DNA of 64,000 nucleotides, taken from positions 11,968,501 through 12,032,500 of the forward strand of contig JAILWY010000027.1 of the NCBI GenBank assembly GCA_022113835.1, given 5' to 3'. Below the pieces are notes generated by a model. The model saw only the letters and a program-made list of their open reading frames with translations, ran no database searches and was not told the origin of the DNA. The stretch is from Atopsyche davidsoni. Lineage: Eukaryota; Arthropoda; Insecta; Trichoptera; Hydrobiosidae. A program made the position numbers and the translations under genes. This document shows, in pieces, positions 46,348 through 58,153 of the stretch (positions are counted from its first letter, which is position 1; the number at the start of each line of letters is the position of its first letter).

Positions 46348-46650
46348 TTATCTTTATCATCAAGTGTCTCTAATCAGATGAGGTTGGCGACCACTTCACT
46401 GAGCATATACTTATGCTGAGGCAGTGTTCATGGTTTTCTAAGGGGAAAATAGTGTAGTGGGTCCAGGGGGCCTTCTACATTGCAGTTTTATATTGGAAGG
46501 AAAAATTCTGCTGCCCAGTAGCATTATAAGGCAATCCAAACAGAGTAATCAAGTTCCTAACCCAGTAACATTAATATATAATCCTTTTCTTACAAAGGTC
46601 TGGCATTTAGATCTGATACTCCTTCTCTTTCTGATATTTTATAACAAACG
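46348..46650 (+). repeat. R1 dispersed repeat, copy 7
   Basis: TTATCTTTATCATCAAGTGT, GATGAGGTTGGCGACCAC, GGGGAAAATAGTGTAGTGGG and CTGCCCAGTAGCATTATA are present, with a ~50-bp local insertion (46530-46580). It ends near TCTGATACTCCTTCTC. Confidence 0.8.
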
Positions 46651-46904
46651 AATATTAAAAAAGCGTATTATTTTAACTATTAGCGTTAATCATTAATTAT
46701 TTAATACATTTGCACAAAAAAACCGATAAACATGCTTTTATTTTTTATTTTAATATACAGCGAGAATTCAACCCACCTTTCTGTATGTATGTTAATCTAG
46801 AAATGTGCTTCATCGATTTCATATGAAAATTCAAATATTCCAACAACGGCACAACGGTTAAGTTGGTAATACCAAAAAAAAATTTTTTGAACATAATTAA
46901 ATAA

Positions 46905-47130
46905 AATTATAATGATAAAGGTAACTTTGTATTCTTTCTTCACTTTGAGTTTATTATATTTTTTGCATGACTATGATGATGACCAAGTCTGTTGGTCGAA
47001 ACTAGTCATGCAAAAAATATAATAGACTCAAAGTGAAGAAAGAATTCAAAGTTACCTTTAGCATTATAATAAATAATTTTTCACCAATCAAATGCTTTGC
47101 CCATCAACAAGTTCAAATTAAATTATACAC
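46905..47130. repeat. HH-A palindromic repeat, copy 3 (GAAA and stem III intact)
   Basis: Long inverted arms: GGTAACTTTGTATTCTTTC with TTCACTTTGAGT (46919 on) mirrors ACTCAAAGTGAAG with CAAAGTTACC (to about 47062). The centre reads TGATGA (46974-46979), stem II GACCAA/TTGGTC (46981-46986, 46992-46997), GAAA (46998-47001), CTAG, TC (47006-47007), then ATGCAAAA pairing with TTTTGCAT (46961-46968) as stem I. The base before UGAUGA is A, and three extra bases (GAC) part stem I from the core. The tail TTCACCAATCAAATGC is the family's. Confidence 0.8.
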
Positions 47131-49035
47131 GTATTTTAAATCGCATACATATCGCTATCAATTCATGTGACATTTTTTGAATTTTTTTTTGTGTTGCAAG
47201 TCTGTGTGCGGATCGCTGGCCGCCATCTCAAGCAATGAGGCACAAGGCATGGAATATCTGCGCCAGGCTGATTATTATGAAGTTGGCAGCGCTGGCTGCA
47301 GAGCCTCGGGCAGCGAACTAATGAGCGGAGAGGAGTGCCAACCTCCCGGCCCGAGTCTACTTCGGAAGTGTATTGAAATGTGTTCCTCCCCTCTGAGGGA
47401 TGCTACCTTTCAGCAGATTCTCCTGAAGGATTTTAAAATTTTATATTTAAACCAACTACTAGGCAAAGCGTATAACGTGACGTTGAAATGTGTTACTCCC
47501 TTTTACTGATCATCTCTTTGGTAGAGCGTGAATATATAATATAATTTTAGGCTCTTGATTCACTCGTGGATCTATGAGCTTTAGTTAAGTTTACTCGAAG
47601 ACAGCTGATTTTCTTTTTTTTTATAACTAAAACGTATGACATTATCAAATTTAAAAGTCAAGTTAAAGCTGACGCTGACTACGAGCTTAGCATAACTCAA
47701 GCGATGCCTGAAAAAATCACTGGGACGTTTTATAGATTTGAGCTTTATGTTACGTTTGCACGTACTTTGGCTCGAGCATCTCCATGATGTAAATTTTTGA
47801 AGGCAGTGGCACCAGCTGGACTTGTTAATCTTGAAAATCAGCTGGCTCCACGGGGTGGTAGTTGGGGTGGATATACTATTGTACGTACTGAAGGCCGGGA
47901 GGGTGGTCTGGGTTGAGTTACGAGCTGTGAATCGCTCCCAGCCCCCAGGGGTTGCCCGATTGAACTGAAAATTGGAGGGTGATGTGAAATTGATGGAACG
48001 GTATCGTATCGATTGAAACGTTTTAACGGAGAATAATTTATTGCTCGCTGTTATTAATTTATATTTGGGATTGTATTGTAACGGGGTGTTGATGTAATAT
48101 TTCATTCATTGAATTCTAAATGATTTGATTGAATTTTTTTATGTTTTATTTTTTGTTTGTGGCGGAAATACTTGTTTATATAATTGTAGATATCAAACCT
48201 TAAATAGACAAGCAGTAAGATGCATTCAAAAGTAATTATGTTTGTGTCTAGTTTGATACAACCTTGAATTTCATTATTAATAAACAAAGTTTCTCAAAAA
48301 TCTAGTATGCATGAATGCTTTTTCAAGAATATTTTTTATTTGTTTCGAGCACTTAGACTTACTTGACTAGTTAAAAAAAAAAGCATTGCTATCACTGAAC
48401 TACGGAATAGTTCAATATAAATTATTAAAAAAAAACGATCATTATTTCCCTTTCTATATGATTCGTTTAATCATATTTCTACAATTGGACTATTTTTGTT
48501 ATATTTGTAAGAAATACTTGATCTAAAAAATCACCTTGAGGTTATTTAAACATTTTAAACTAAAATTAATTTTTCAAGATGTATGACTTCGCCGTAAAAA
48601 AAAAAACCCCTAAGACGTGATTTCAATATGACCCCTGAACAAACACTTTGTCCACAAGAGTCCCAATAAGACATCCAGGGTGGGTCGGAGGCAGGCCAGC
48701 AACAAACAGCCCCTCCCGGCGCGGCTCCGAGCCACCCCAGAAGTCCCACTGTTATTTATCGAGTATAATTGTTTCCTTGTGACTTCCGTTCTGCTCCCAG
48801 AGCCTTCCCGCTGGAGGGTGAGTATTGCTTCTGAAACACTTAATATTTTTTTGATAGTATTATTATATACACATGAGCCAGAACGACCTGTGATACGTAC
48901 CATATACTTAAAGAGTTTTTTTTATCTTAATATGATGTGTTGTCGTATAGTAATATTTTTGTAAATATAATTTAAAAACAATATAGTGAAAAATTATGTT
49001 TAAAAAAACTATATTTAAATAAAAAAAAATTAAAA
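47131..49035. other. Mixed composition, no gene recognised
   Basis: Islands at 47205-47420 (GGATCGCTGGCCGCCATCTC, GCAGAGCCTCGGGCAGCG), 47790-47960 (CCAGCTGGACTTGTTAATC, GAAGGCCGGGAGGGTGGTC) and 48650-48820 (GGGTGGGTCGGAGGCAGGCC). The minus frame 47581-48105 (174 codons) is the longest non-transposon ORF here. Its product is Ser/Thr/Lys-rich, with no domain, and it crosses an AT-rich flank, so I take it as chance. Nothing else is recognised. Confidence 0.45.
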
Positions 49036-49041
49036 AATTTC

Positions 49042-49113
49042 TAGCAGAACGTGGTTTCGATCCACGGACCTCTGGGTTATGGGCCCAGCACGCTTCCGCT
49101 GCGCCACTCTGCT
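49042..49113 (-). tRNA. tRNA-iMet: Initiator tRNA-Met (CAT), copy 2
   Basis: On the - strand the 72 nt are identical to the copy at 15160-15231, with the same initiator features (A1:U72, C33, GGG/CCC at the anticodon stem base, A54). The 5' flank CACA and the 3' base G are shared too. A T6 run lies about 5 bases downstream (49032-49037) as Pol III terminator. Another identical copy lies 1.6 kb further on in the same orientation, so the pair looks like a small local cluster. Confidence 0.97.
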
Positions 49114-50702
49114 TGTGCTTGCATTGACCGATTTTTTATTCGTTCAATTTTAAGCACAACGCATTAAATTAAAAATGCACAACTATCTCCACTTCTCCTG
49201 CAACATTACAAGGTTATATTATTAAATATACTCCCGACAATCTAAAAAATCTACCAAAAGCGACAGCCATCAGTTTTAACATCAGTTTAACAATCTCGAA
49301 AAAGTTGCGTTGTTAATTCACGAACGCCTCCAGAAACTACCTGTTGGAATAATTTGATTAGTGTGATATATATATATTTATTAATTATCTATAACAGTGA
49401 AGCTGAATATTAAGTATGAAGCTTTTTAAGTCTTCATAAAATTGATTAATAATGAATGTATGAATGTTAATATCTTCACGATATATCAGAAGTTTGTCTT
49501 TTTTTCTACCGGTGGCCCAATTGATATTTAGTTTTATGGGGTTGCAGTAATGATGAGGGGGTGTAGTCACCCTACTGCCGGCTTGCTTCCCACCGCACGG
49601 AGCGTCCAAATGAGCGCCCTGGATTAAATACGGTTTAAAAGGCGCCCGGATTAAAAATGAAACGCCCATGAGCTGCCACATTATTAAAAACGCCACGAGA
49701 CTAGATCTATAGAAGCAGGACTTGCATAGAAGCGTCTACATCACTATGGCGACAGCACTGTAATTCTATATTTATTATGTGAGCTCCATGAACGGTTGAC
49801 ATACAAAGTCCTATATTCAGAAACGTGAGCTGTTGATTACTCTATTTTTTACGCGATGAGAACCGTACGTTAAAAATAAGCACTTAGTTTTAAGTTCTTA
49901 AAAACAAGTGTACATATTCGTAAGTATTGGCAAGTGTTTTTGTTAAAAATATTATATTCTTGTAGATTTTATGGTATTCAGAATTTAAAAAAAATATACA
50001 TGGCATCTGAATCATTTCAATCACCATGACTATAGCTAAACAACATTTTGTATTTCATCGTGTGCATATGTAAAGAAGCATGTTTTATATTTAATAAGTC
50101 AAGACGCAAACCTTTGATAATATTTTATAATTAAAAGAAATATTCAGCTATTATTTTTGAGTAAGAATAATTATAGTGTTAAAAATACGTTCATAAATTT
50201 CTTGTAGACAAAATAATCCTGAGTTGGTAAAAACATAGTAAATATATTTATTTATTCGAAGAGCTTCTTTTTTCGTTATGAAGTTAATATTACGTGAAGC
50301 TAGAATTACTATTATCTGATATTTTCTAATGTTCAAGTACTCCCTTAGTTCTTACACAACAATTAAGCCGAGAACGGTGCTCTCAATATCCCCAAGTAAT
50401 AACGTTACGTCGGCAATTGTTTTTAAAAAAAAAGGCTTTTACTAGTTTTTTTCTTCTAAATCACTAGAGTAATCTCTTGTCTACAAATATATCATTATAC
50501 TTCGTAGTCCAGAGGTAACTTATAAGTGGGTTCTGCGATAACACTTGCAAGTGCCGAAAGAAGAAAAAAATATTTTAAATATCTAAAAATATATATTTAT
50601 TTGCACTAATTTTAATTTTAAAAAATATGCCTGAATGCAAAATGTATTAAGGAATATTGGTAAGCAAATTATTTCATTGATTAAAAAATAAAAAAAGGAA
50701 TC
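49114..50702. other. AT-rich with a small GC island
   Basis: 49545-49680 (TGCCGGCTTGCTTCCCACCG, AAAGGCGCCCGGATTAAA) is the only GC-rich part between the two tRNAs. The spacer shows no repeat that would mark a recent tandem duplication. Confidence 0.45.
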
Positions 50703-50774
50703 TAGCAGAACGTGGTTTCGATCCACGGACCTCTGGGTTATGGGCCCAGCACGCTTCCGCTGCGCCACTCTGCT
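50703..50774 (-). tRNA. tRNA-iMet: Initiator tRNA-Met (CAT), copy 3
   Basis: Identical over 72 nt to copies 1 and 2, on the - strand, with a 5' CACA flank. Downstream the T run starts about 8 bases away (a run of at least six T, rc of 50691-50696). The longer spacing to the terminator differs slightly from copies 1 and 2, but it should still work. All three being identical argues for function or gene conversion. Confidence 0.96.
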
Positions 50775-53500
50775 TGTGGAGGGGCTGCCAAAAATAAGCA
50801 ATATAGACTTGCACGGTTTACTATAACGCTTTGGCAAGCAATCCAAAGTTTATGCACATCGTGTAAGCTTTACGTGTGATGCTTAGATATTTTTATCTTC
50901 GTGATGTAATAAGCATCACATGTGAATTTATTGGTTAAGTCATATTTTTAAATTATATTCAAAATATATTTTGACATAATTTATTTATCGTTGAACGATA
51001 TTTTTAAAATTTATTTTTAATACTCAATTACTCAATTATTATAAATTAGATTCACTTATTTAATAAAGATTTTTGTTATTCAAAATATTTTATATTGTGG
51101 AGGTGAACCGATTATGTCCAGGAATTGAATTCAATCAAAAACCAGAACAAATAAAAAATTATAATTTGTATTAAACTCCAAAGAAAGAATTACACTGAGA
51201 ACAGTTTTTTTTTCTGATTTCATTAAACATAGCAGAGTAAACACTGAAAACACAAATATTTTATATTAATATTCACATTTTGACTGACACATGCAATCTT
51301 CTGAAATACGTGAAATCGAAATTTATAATGATTGAATTTCAATCCAGATTTCCCGGGCCTAAATATCTCATACTCGCAGGATATAAATAAAATATCTTGC
51401 TACATATAAATTATGTTTTTTTTTTTTATTTAATATTTTTCTAATATACCGGAAGTACATTCATTAGCGCGTGGAAAGTTTCAGCTTACGGCAGCCGCAG
51501 GCTCTCGCGCGAGTCGCGCCCCACACATTATTCGCTTGATTTACGAACCCGGGGCGCGCCAAATACACTCAACTACTAAATACTTCGGCTCGTTACTAAC
51601 GAATTTCCAAAGTTGAGTGGAGAATGCAACACGTGTAGCCAATAATCTCCCGACTGCCGACTCGACGGTGAACTGCTCGAGAAAGCGGGGGTATTCGGCG
51701 GCGACCGCTCCGAGCTGTCTCGAAACGAGAACACTTACTGAAAAACGTATTCTTTCGATAACCAACACCCTTTTGATATTCTTTAAAATACTTTGAAACA
51801 ATCGTAAATACAAGAAACAACAAAAAAATCATATTTTCGTGCTTAAGACAGGTGAGATTTGCCCTCACTACTCGTGACGCTTTTTGATAGAATGATTTCA
51901 TCGTTTCGATTTGAAAGCTCAAACACTGCCATGTCACTGCCTTTGTTAATATATTTGCATATATGCCTAATGGATCGGATCTTCATGTTGATTCGGTAGT
52001 TCAGCAGATATAACACTATCGATTTAAAATCCATGAGTTTTTGTTTAAAAACTCTAGTTGTCAGATCGTGTCTGTGATGCGATGACTGACCAGGCGATAG
52101 CAAATCTTTGATTTCCGACCAAGCAGGATTGTACGTAAATGTGATGAAAAGATCATGAATGACAGTTCTGTGTTGTTTTTTTTGTTGTTGTTGTGGCAGC
52201 CTGCATTACACAATGGCAACGTCATACTCATCTTAACAAAAATCAAGATTAGTGTTTTTTTTGTTGGCAGTCTGCATATACGCAAAATGTTACTGTTTTA
52301 ATAAATATAGAAACCGGTTTGGGGCACATCGGTTGGATGTTTCTAAAGCCTATAGCAGCCAAATAACCGCCGGTTTTTAAGTTTGTGTTTTATATATATA
52401 TATATATATATATAAATAGAAAAAGTCCGCGAATTGTATGATAAAGTGATTACAATGAATTTATAAATCGTTGAACTAATCTAAAGCACAAATAACAATG
52501 AGTATTAAAACCTTCTCGGTATATGGCTTTTAGTGATAGTTATAATATATACACGATGAATTTCGCAGTCGCCCGAGACAGAATGAGTTTTCAGGAAATC
52601 AATCCGATGGAGTAGAGTTATTCCGACTTCAGTTCTCGTTAGAGCGATCAACTTACTATTTCCCTCTAACAATCTATCATAAAGCTATTGTGCATACTCC
52701 GTTTTACCGAGTCGAGCCCCTGAAGAAAGGAAATTAATCAGGAAACACTCGCTCCTAAGACGTTTCGAGTGTTATTAAATTTGCACGTATATATAATAAT
52801 AATAAGTGCGATAAAATCAATATGAATTTTATTCATAATCAATTCACACAGGTAATGAAAAAAAAATCGATTCCAACTCTTATGTGTTGTAAAAGAAACG
52901 TGTAAATATATTATCGAAAATGTCACATTATGGTTATCTATATCAAGATATTTATTTGTCCGTGTAAAAATATTCGTTAAAATACTAAATATGCGTAAAA
53001 AATTAATATTCTTATTAATAGATTAAGTAAAAAACAGAGTTGTAAAGGCTATTTTTATATTTGTAAATATTACGTTTGAAATCCTTCGTAACAAATATTT
53101 GATGTAGGAAAAATCTTAAAAAAAACAAGTCCATAGAGATCACTTTTCAGGAATTTTTATTTATAAGTAAAAAATGAGAGCCAAATATGCTTTCAACAAT
53201 TATTTATATATGTCACTACGCCAAATGTAAATAGCCAGCAGGTTAGAAGATTGCGATAATTTATTTTTGCAGCCGCTTTAAACTTTAATCATTTTATGAG
53301 AAGTCTTTTACTGTCTTATATGCGCTATTTTCATTATATATAGTTGACAACAATTCAGATGAAGCAATCCTTAGTAATTTTATTTTATTGTTTCTCCATC
53401 ATAATGGTCAAGGAATTTGCATTGCAAACTAAATTGAAATTCTATTGTTGTACTTGGCTTGCAAGCAAAGCCTTCGAGGAAATATTTCAGGTGCAGTTTC
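50775..53500. other. AT-rich with a GC island, no gene recognised
   Basis: 51475-51730 is GC-rich (AGCCGCAGGCTCTCGCGCG, ACCCGGGGCGCGCCAAATAC, TTCGGCGGCGACCGCTCC). A 90-residue minus frame (51541-51813) crosses it but matches no domain I know. 52392-52414 is a short (TA)n. A weak tRNA-like pattern lies at 51986-52062. Elsewhere the sequence is AT-rich. Confidence 0.45.
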
Positions 53501-53507
53501 TGCAATG

Positions 53508-53515
53508 TGACGTCA
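53508..53515. promoter_or_regulatory. Perfect CRE/ATF palindrome TGACGTCA, site 1
   Basis: Full 8-bp TGACGTCA, the binding palindrome of CREB/ATF bZIP factors. A second perfect site lies 76 bp downstream, with a GC-moderate spacer (CTCTTTCGTCTGACACGAC). Whether it is bound in vivo is not visible here. Confidence 0.5.
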
Positions 53516-53583
53516 TCGTTCGAAAATTCCAGCTCTTTCGTCTGACACGACAGTCGGGACACTTCCGGAAATGTCCGAGTTCT

Positions 53584-53591
53584 TCTGACGT
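53584..53591. promoter_or_regulatory. Perfect CRE/ATF palindrome TGACGTCA, site 2
   Basis: Second TGACGTCA, inside TTCTGACGTCAGATG. The pair lies in a less AT-rich patch (53450-53600) of otherwise AT-rich DNA. Confidence 0.5.
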
Positions 53592-56500
53592 CAGATGTAA
53601 TAACAAGTATATTTTGAATATAATGCTGAATATTATGCATTTTGACTGAAGCCTTTTGGACCAAAATTTGTATCTATATATATATATATTCCAACAAACC
53701 ATGAGTATTTTTATTGTTGTTAAAATATAGTCAATATATTTTTTTATTTAAATTATAATCACATATAAATTGTAAGAAAGAAGGTATTTCTTTAACCCAA
53801 ATGCGTTTCTTAAAATTATTATTTTTTAAATGCACGAAAAGTATAACTACAACCACAAAAGGCATATAGTATTTTTATACAAAAAATTCAATGAAATCGA
53901 CATGAAGTCGACATTTTCCGCGATGTGAAGATCGAATAAGAAAGTTAAATTCATAAATTTCAAGACGAAGATGTATGATCCACCCCTTCGAGGGTACTTT
54001 CCTGAAGCGTTTCAAGCAGGATTTATGTTTGCTGTACTTTTGCTTTCAGAAAAAGACTCAGGAGGTTGAGATAGCCGAGTGAGTCATGAGGACCGCCCTG
54101 ATCGAACAATAATGGCATGATCCGTCGGGATTAATCGATGCCTGAATTTCAGGAATGATAATTCTCTAGAAAATTGCAGGGTGCTTAAAGATTTTTTTTA
54201 TTTTAACACTGATAATAAGTACTGAAACCGTCTGGTTGGAACTTTCTATAAAAATCGCGGCATTTCCATTTTATGTTTTAATTTATTAAAAAAATTTAAT
54301 CACATACAAAAGAGTCTGTAATGCCAAAAATGATAAAATATTATTTTATAAAAAATATCAGCAATTACTCGTTTTCTGCAAAAATGTGATAATTATGACA
54401 TAAAACACTTCGCGATAAATTTTACAACAAATTTTAAGTAGGTACTACTTTTATGACTGGACATCAAAGTTAAAGGCAACAATAGAACCTTAAAAATGAA
54501 ATTCCCATCTAAAGTTTGTCACAAAGCTTTCATGAAATTCTGTAATACTGTTAAAGTACAAAAGTTACACGAAAAACTGATTCTGAAAAAACTTGCCGCA
54601 CTCGCGTAGAAAAAGTTATAACGAGGTTCGAATATTTTATTAGTTCTCTAAATGTACAACCCCTGAAAAAAACCCTATAATAAATAATGTTTATTACGAA
54701 CATAATTCGAATGAATTTCGGTAAAGTATAAATAATTATACTGTGACACAAATTTATAAAAAAAAAAAAAATTTCGTGTAATATCTTATATTTTGTGTAG
54801 TTTGTTTTACTAAAATTAATTTAAAAAATATTGTATTCCAGATAAACTTCTCTTATGCGTTGTTTACTTATGCAGACTATTAAAAATAATATTATATTAT
54901 CGGATAGTTACAAATCGGTTTTCAGTAGCATTGCTACGTGTATAGGTCGCATTAAATAAGTTATAACTTAATGATAATCATATCTTAGAATTGAATTTAA
55001 TAAATGCAGTGATCTCACTTTCAACGCTTCGAAGCACATTCTAAGCAATTAGAGCGAGTGTAATTAAAAAACGATGTAAATTCTTGCAATTTCCCAGTCT
55101 CCTGGCTGTAGTCGGAGGCACTTCCCGGCCCAGACAGCAGCTCGGGGGAGGAATAGCAAGTGGCCGCCTCCTGTCGGCGGGTAGCGGAAGCTCGCTTTGG
55201 TTCGCGTCTCAGCTAACAATTACCGTGAAAACGCGTCGCGCCGCTGAAAAGGGATATCAAGGGATGAAATTCACCGTCGATCGATCGCATTTCAATATAA
55301 AAATCATCACGGTGCGAATTTTTTTAAAAATTTTATATAAATAAATAACCATAATTTAAGTTATGTCGATTATTTTATAACACGAACGAAAAATAAGAGA
55401 AAAAATTACACTATACAAATTTGTATTTAAATGTATGTAACATTTATTTTTAAAAAATCTTATATTTTAAAATAATTCAATATAAATATACGTACAAAGA
55501 GTCTGATCCTAAATCTAGGTAATATTTTTTTTCAAATATATTTCATGTCAGCTACACAGATGCATGGTTTTGCCCAAAAAGCCTTCAAGACCATTTCTAC
55601 TTAAACTTGTTATTTAAAATAAATACAATCAAAGCATCCGTCGATGAATTCGGGGCGCGATGAACTCGCGGCGACCCTGCCCCGAGGATAATCGGCTGGT
55701 TTATTGTTTGTATACTCGGGACTGAAGGGTGATCGGCGATCATCACGGCTACTTATTTGCTTTTTGATTGGGGTTTGTTTCTCCACTAAGCCCGGGAATT
55801 ACACCGCATTTATTCCCGGATTTATCCCCGAGCCCGTGTATTTTTTCTCCCCGGGTAATGTATTTTATACAATTTGGACGTTGTTTTAATTTTTTATGAC
55901 CTTTATGGCGTCGTTATTTTATGCTTGTTTTGTATAAAAATAGCGATAAAGAATTTTTGAAATTGTATGAAATTAGCGTATTTAGTATGAGAAGGTATCA
56001 TTTTTATAATATTTAAACTCTAATCATTGGCTCTATAAAGTGGATTCAGATTATTTTTTTAACTACTTAAATTCATAAAAAAAATAAAACATCGATTTCG
56101 GATAGTCAAATTTAAAAAAAAAAATTTGTCACAAAAAACTGGTTAAAATATATGATTTAAAGATATTATACAGTTATAAGTATTTGCTAAGATTTTTTTC
56201 AAAATGCTCATCCATACAGCTTTGAAAATTAAGGTCTCCGATAAACTGCACCTTTTCGATATGATCAAAGCCTCATCGGGCTATTCGTCCAATATCTTAA
56301 GTGTTTGCTTGCTATGTAGAGCCTTTCTGGACGACTTACAACCCTTAATACCCAATGCATTGTTACAGAAGAACAAATACTGTACCCATCGTGTAGGTCC
56401 CTAAGAACAGAAGAATACAAAGGCTTTGAGTGGATGAAATGACATCTAGTCAGACGATTGTCAGTCAACCTACAAGTAGAGAGACAAAAGCTTCTAAGAC

Positions 56501-56715
56501 TTCTGGAAAAGCCTTTGAGAGCTTCTCTTTGGTTCATGCATAGCTTTTAAGATCTTGACATGGTCTATAAAATCTTAAAATATTAATTTTGACATTGATC
56601 AAGTTCGTTTTAGGGTTGATTCACGTCAAAAAACTCAATAAGTAACTACGCGGGTTCAACGATAAGTCAAATTAATTTTTATTAATTTACCTAAGTGTTC
56701 ATACCATAAATGTAT
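53592..56715. other. AT-rich with several GC islands, no gene recognised
   Basis: Islands: 53985-54140 (CACCCCTTCGAGGGTACTTT, GATCCGTCGGGATTAATCG), 55100-55270 (GGAGGCACTTCCCGGCCCAG, GCGGGTAGCGGAAGCTCGC), 55645-55860 (GGGCGCGATGAACTCGCGGC, CCCGAGCCCGTG) and 56200-56530 (balanced composition, unique). Frames over them are short and have no domain. These look more like regulatory or conserved noncoding DNA than exons. Confidence 0.4.
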
Positions 56716-57750
56716 CATAAAGCAGCCTACACACGATGCTACACAGCTGATAGCGTCCTCCTATTTTGGGTGTTTTTATAATAGTATTGCCTATTTGAAG
56801 TTAGTGTTTTGTTTTTTTTTTAAATAAAATAATTAAAAGTAAATGCTTATAAGCTACTAGCCTACGCCCATTTTTTAAAATAAATTCATTTCAAATGTTT
56901 TATCTTAAATAATTTTCCAGACAAATATAATTTCCTAGCCTTTTGTCTAGTAAAACAAAGCTATGCAGTTTACTTATGCAGAAGATAAATAATAGCAATA
57001 TACATATATTTTTCAAATGCAATTCAGATATTATTAACATAAATGAAACCAAGTTTTGCATTTATATTTATATTTTTCTGAATGTTTCAGCATTAAATTA
57101 AAAATATGCATTGGGAAATCTATGCACACGTGAAACGATAAGAAAAATCTTTGAATCTGGGATCCATTTTTTTTTTATTGTACCTCGTGTGAATCAATTA
57201 CTTAAATATTGCATACACAAGTAACCTGTATGAGTAAAAAAATCGTGTTTATTGAAAATAATTTATGGAGATTTTCTTGGGTGGAGACTTCAATGTTATA
57301 AGGCGGTAGAGGCAACAACTATGAACAATATTTTAATTCCAAAGTATGCAAATTGCTAGACATAGCACCGGAGAACAAATTTACATAAACTTCGGATTCC
57401 ACTGCAAAAAACTACATTAAAACATCATTGCCGAAAAAAAAACAATGTGAAAATATTACACTTACAAAATTTAATACGCTGCTATCATTAAATCTGAAAA
57501 TAAACACACCTTTTTAGCGATTTTAAGTTTTCCAAAAGTTTTAACCTCAGGCAAACATATTACTCAATTTAAGTAGGATAAATAATAGCTAAAAAATATA
57601 TTTTTAATTCTGAGCTTTTTACCTTCTAAAGATTTTAAAGACTTAATACAAGTTTTAATGACTGTTTATGCAGTAAATATATGATTTTTGAGTGTTAAGA
57701 GAAAATGGAACGAAACGATGAAAATGAATTTTCGGCTCGCTTTGTTATTT
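56716..57750. other. S1 repeat copy, then AT-rich DNA
   Basis: 56719-56755 (AAAGCAGCCTACACACGATG, CTACACAGCTGATAGCGTCC) is a diverged S1 copy (compare 34.89 kb). The rest is AT-rich and unrecognised. Confidence 0.5.
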
Positions 57751-57754
57751 ATTC

Positions 57755-57836
57755 AACACAAGTGGGATTCAAACCCACGCCATTACGGCTTAGTGCACAG
57801 TTCAAATATAATACCACTATGACTGGGCGAGTGCTA
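57755..57836 (-). repeat. tRNA-derived SINE head or tRNA pseudogene
   Basis: On the - strand an A box-like CGCCCAGTCATAGTGG is followed about 45 bases later by GTGGGTTTGAATCCCAC (57762-57778 reversed), a perfect T arm with B box GGTTTGAATCC. The interval is longer than in most tRNAs, as in Leu/Ser types with a long variable arm, and no clean anticodon arm or acceptor pairing can be drawn. The T arm with following TTGTGT matches the centre of FB1. Confidence 0.6.
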
Positions 57837-57839
57837 AAA

Positions 57840-58150
57840 TATATAAATGCAAATACGGAATCGATAAACCACGAGTTGGAATCTTTCCTTTGTTCCGAAA
57901 AAAATACCGAATAGTCTCGGGATTTGTCGACTTTTCTTTGCATGGGGAAACTACTTTAAAAATAAACTTTTTTTAACGCATTTGTTTGCAATTAAACCTG
58001 CCAAATAACCCACTTGTGGATACTTAAAACCGGCATAAATTACCATGGAGCCAAAAAGCGAGGCATTCATATTCATAGACAAAACTGCAGTGTATTTTGA
58101 CAGCCGCAAAAAGCTTTCAACCTCTCTGTAGACAACGGGGCTTTTATTCG
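57840..58150. other. AT-rich spacer, nothing recognised
   Basis: No repeat or coding signature between the tRNA-like head and the satellite. Confidence 0.4.
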
Positions 58151-58153
58151 AGC

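Noticed and set aside
47581..48105. 174-codon minus-strand ORF, the longest non-transposon frame
   Set aside because: No domain or motif, Ser/Thr/Lys-rich product, spans both a GC island and AT-rich DNA. Likely chance; a protein search with any significant hit would change this.
51541..51813. Minus frame of 90 codons across a GC island as a possible exon
   Set aside because: No domain, no supported splice sites; kept as GC island only.
51986..52062. tRNA-like pattern with a TTTAAAA anticodon-loop-like piece
   Set aside because: A and B boxes are too degenerate and the arms do not pair.
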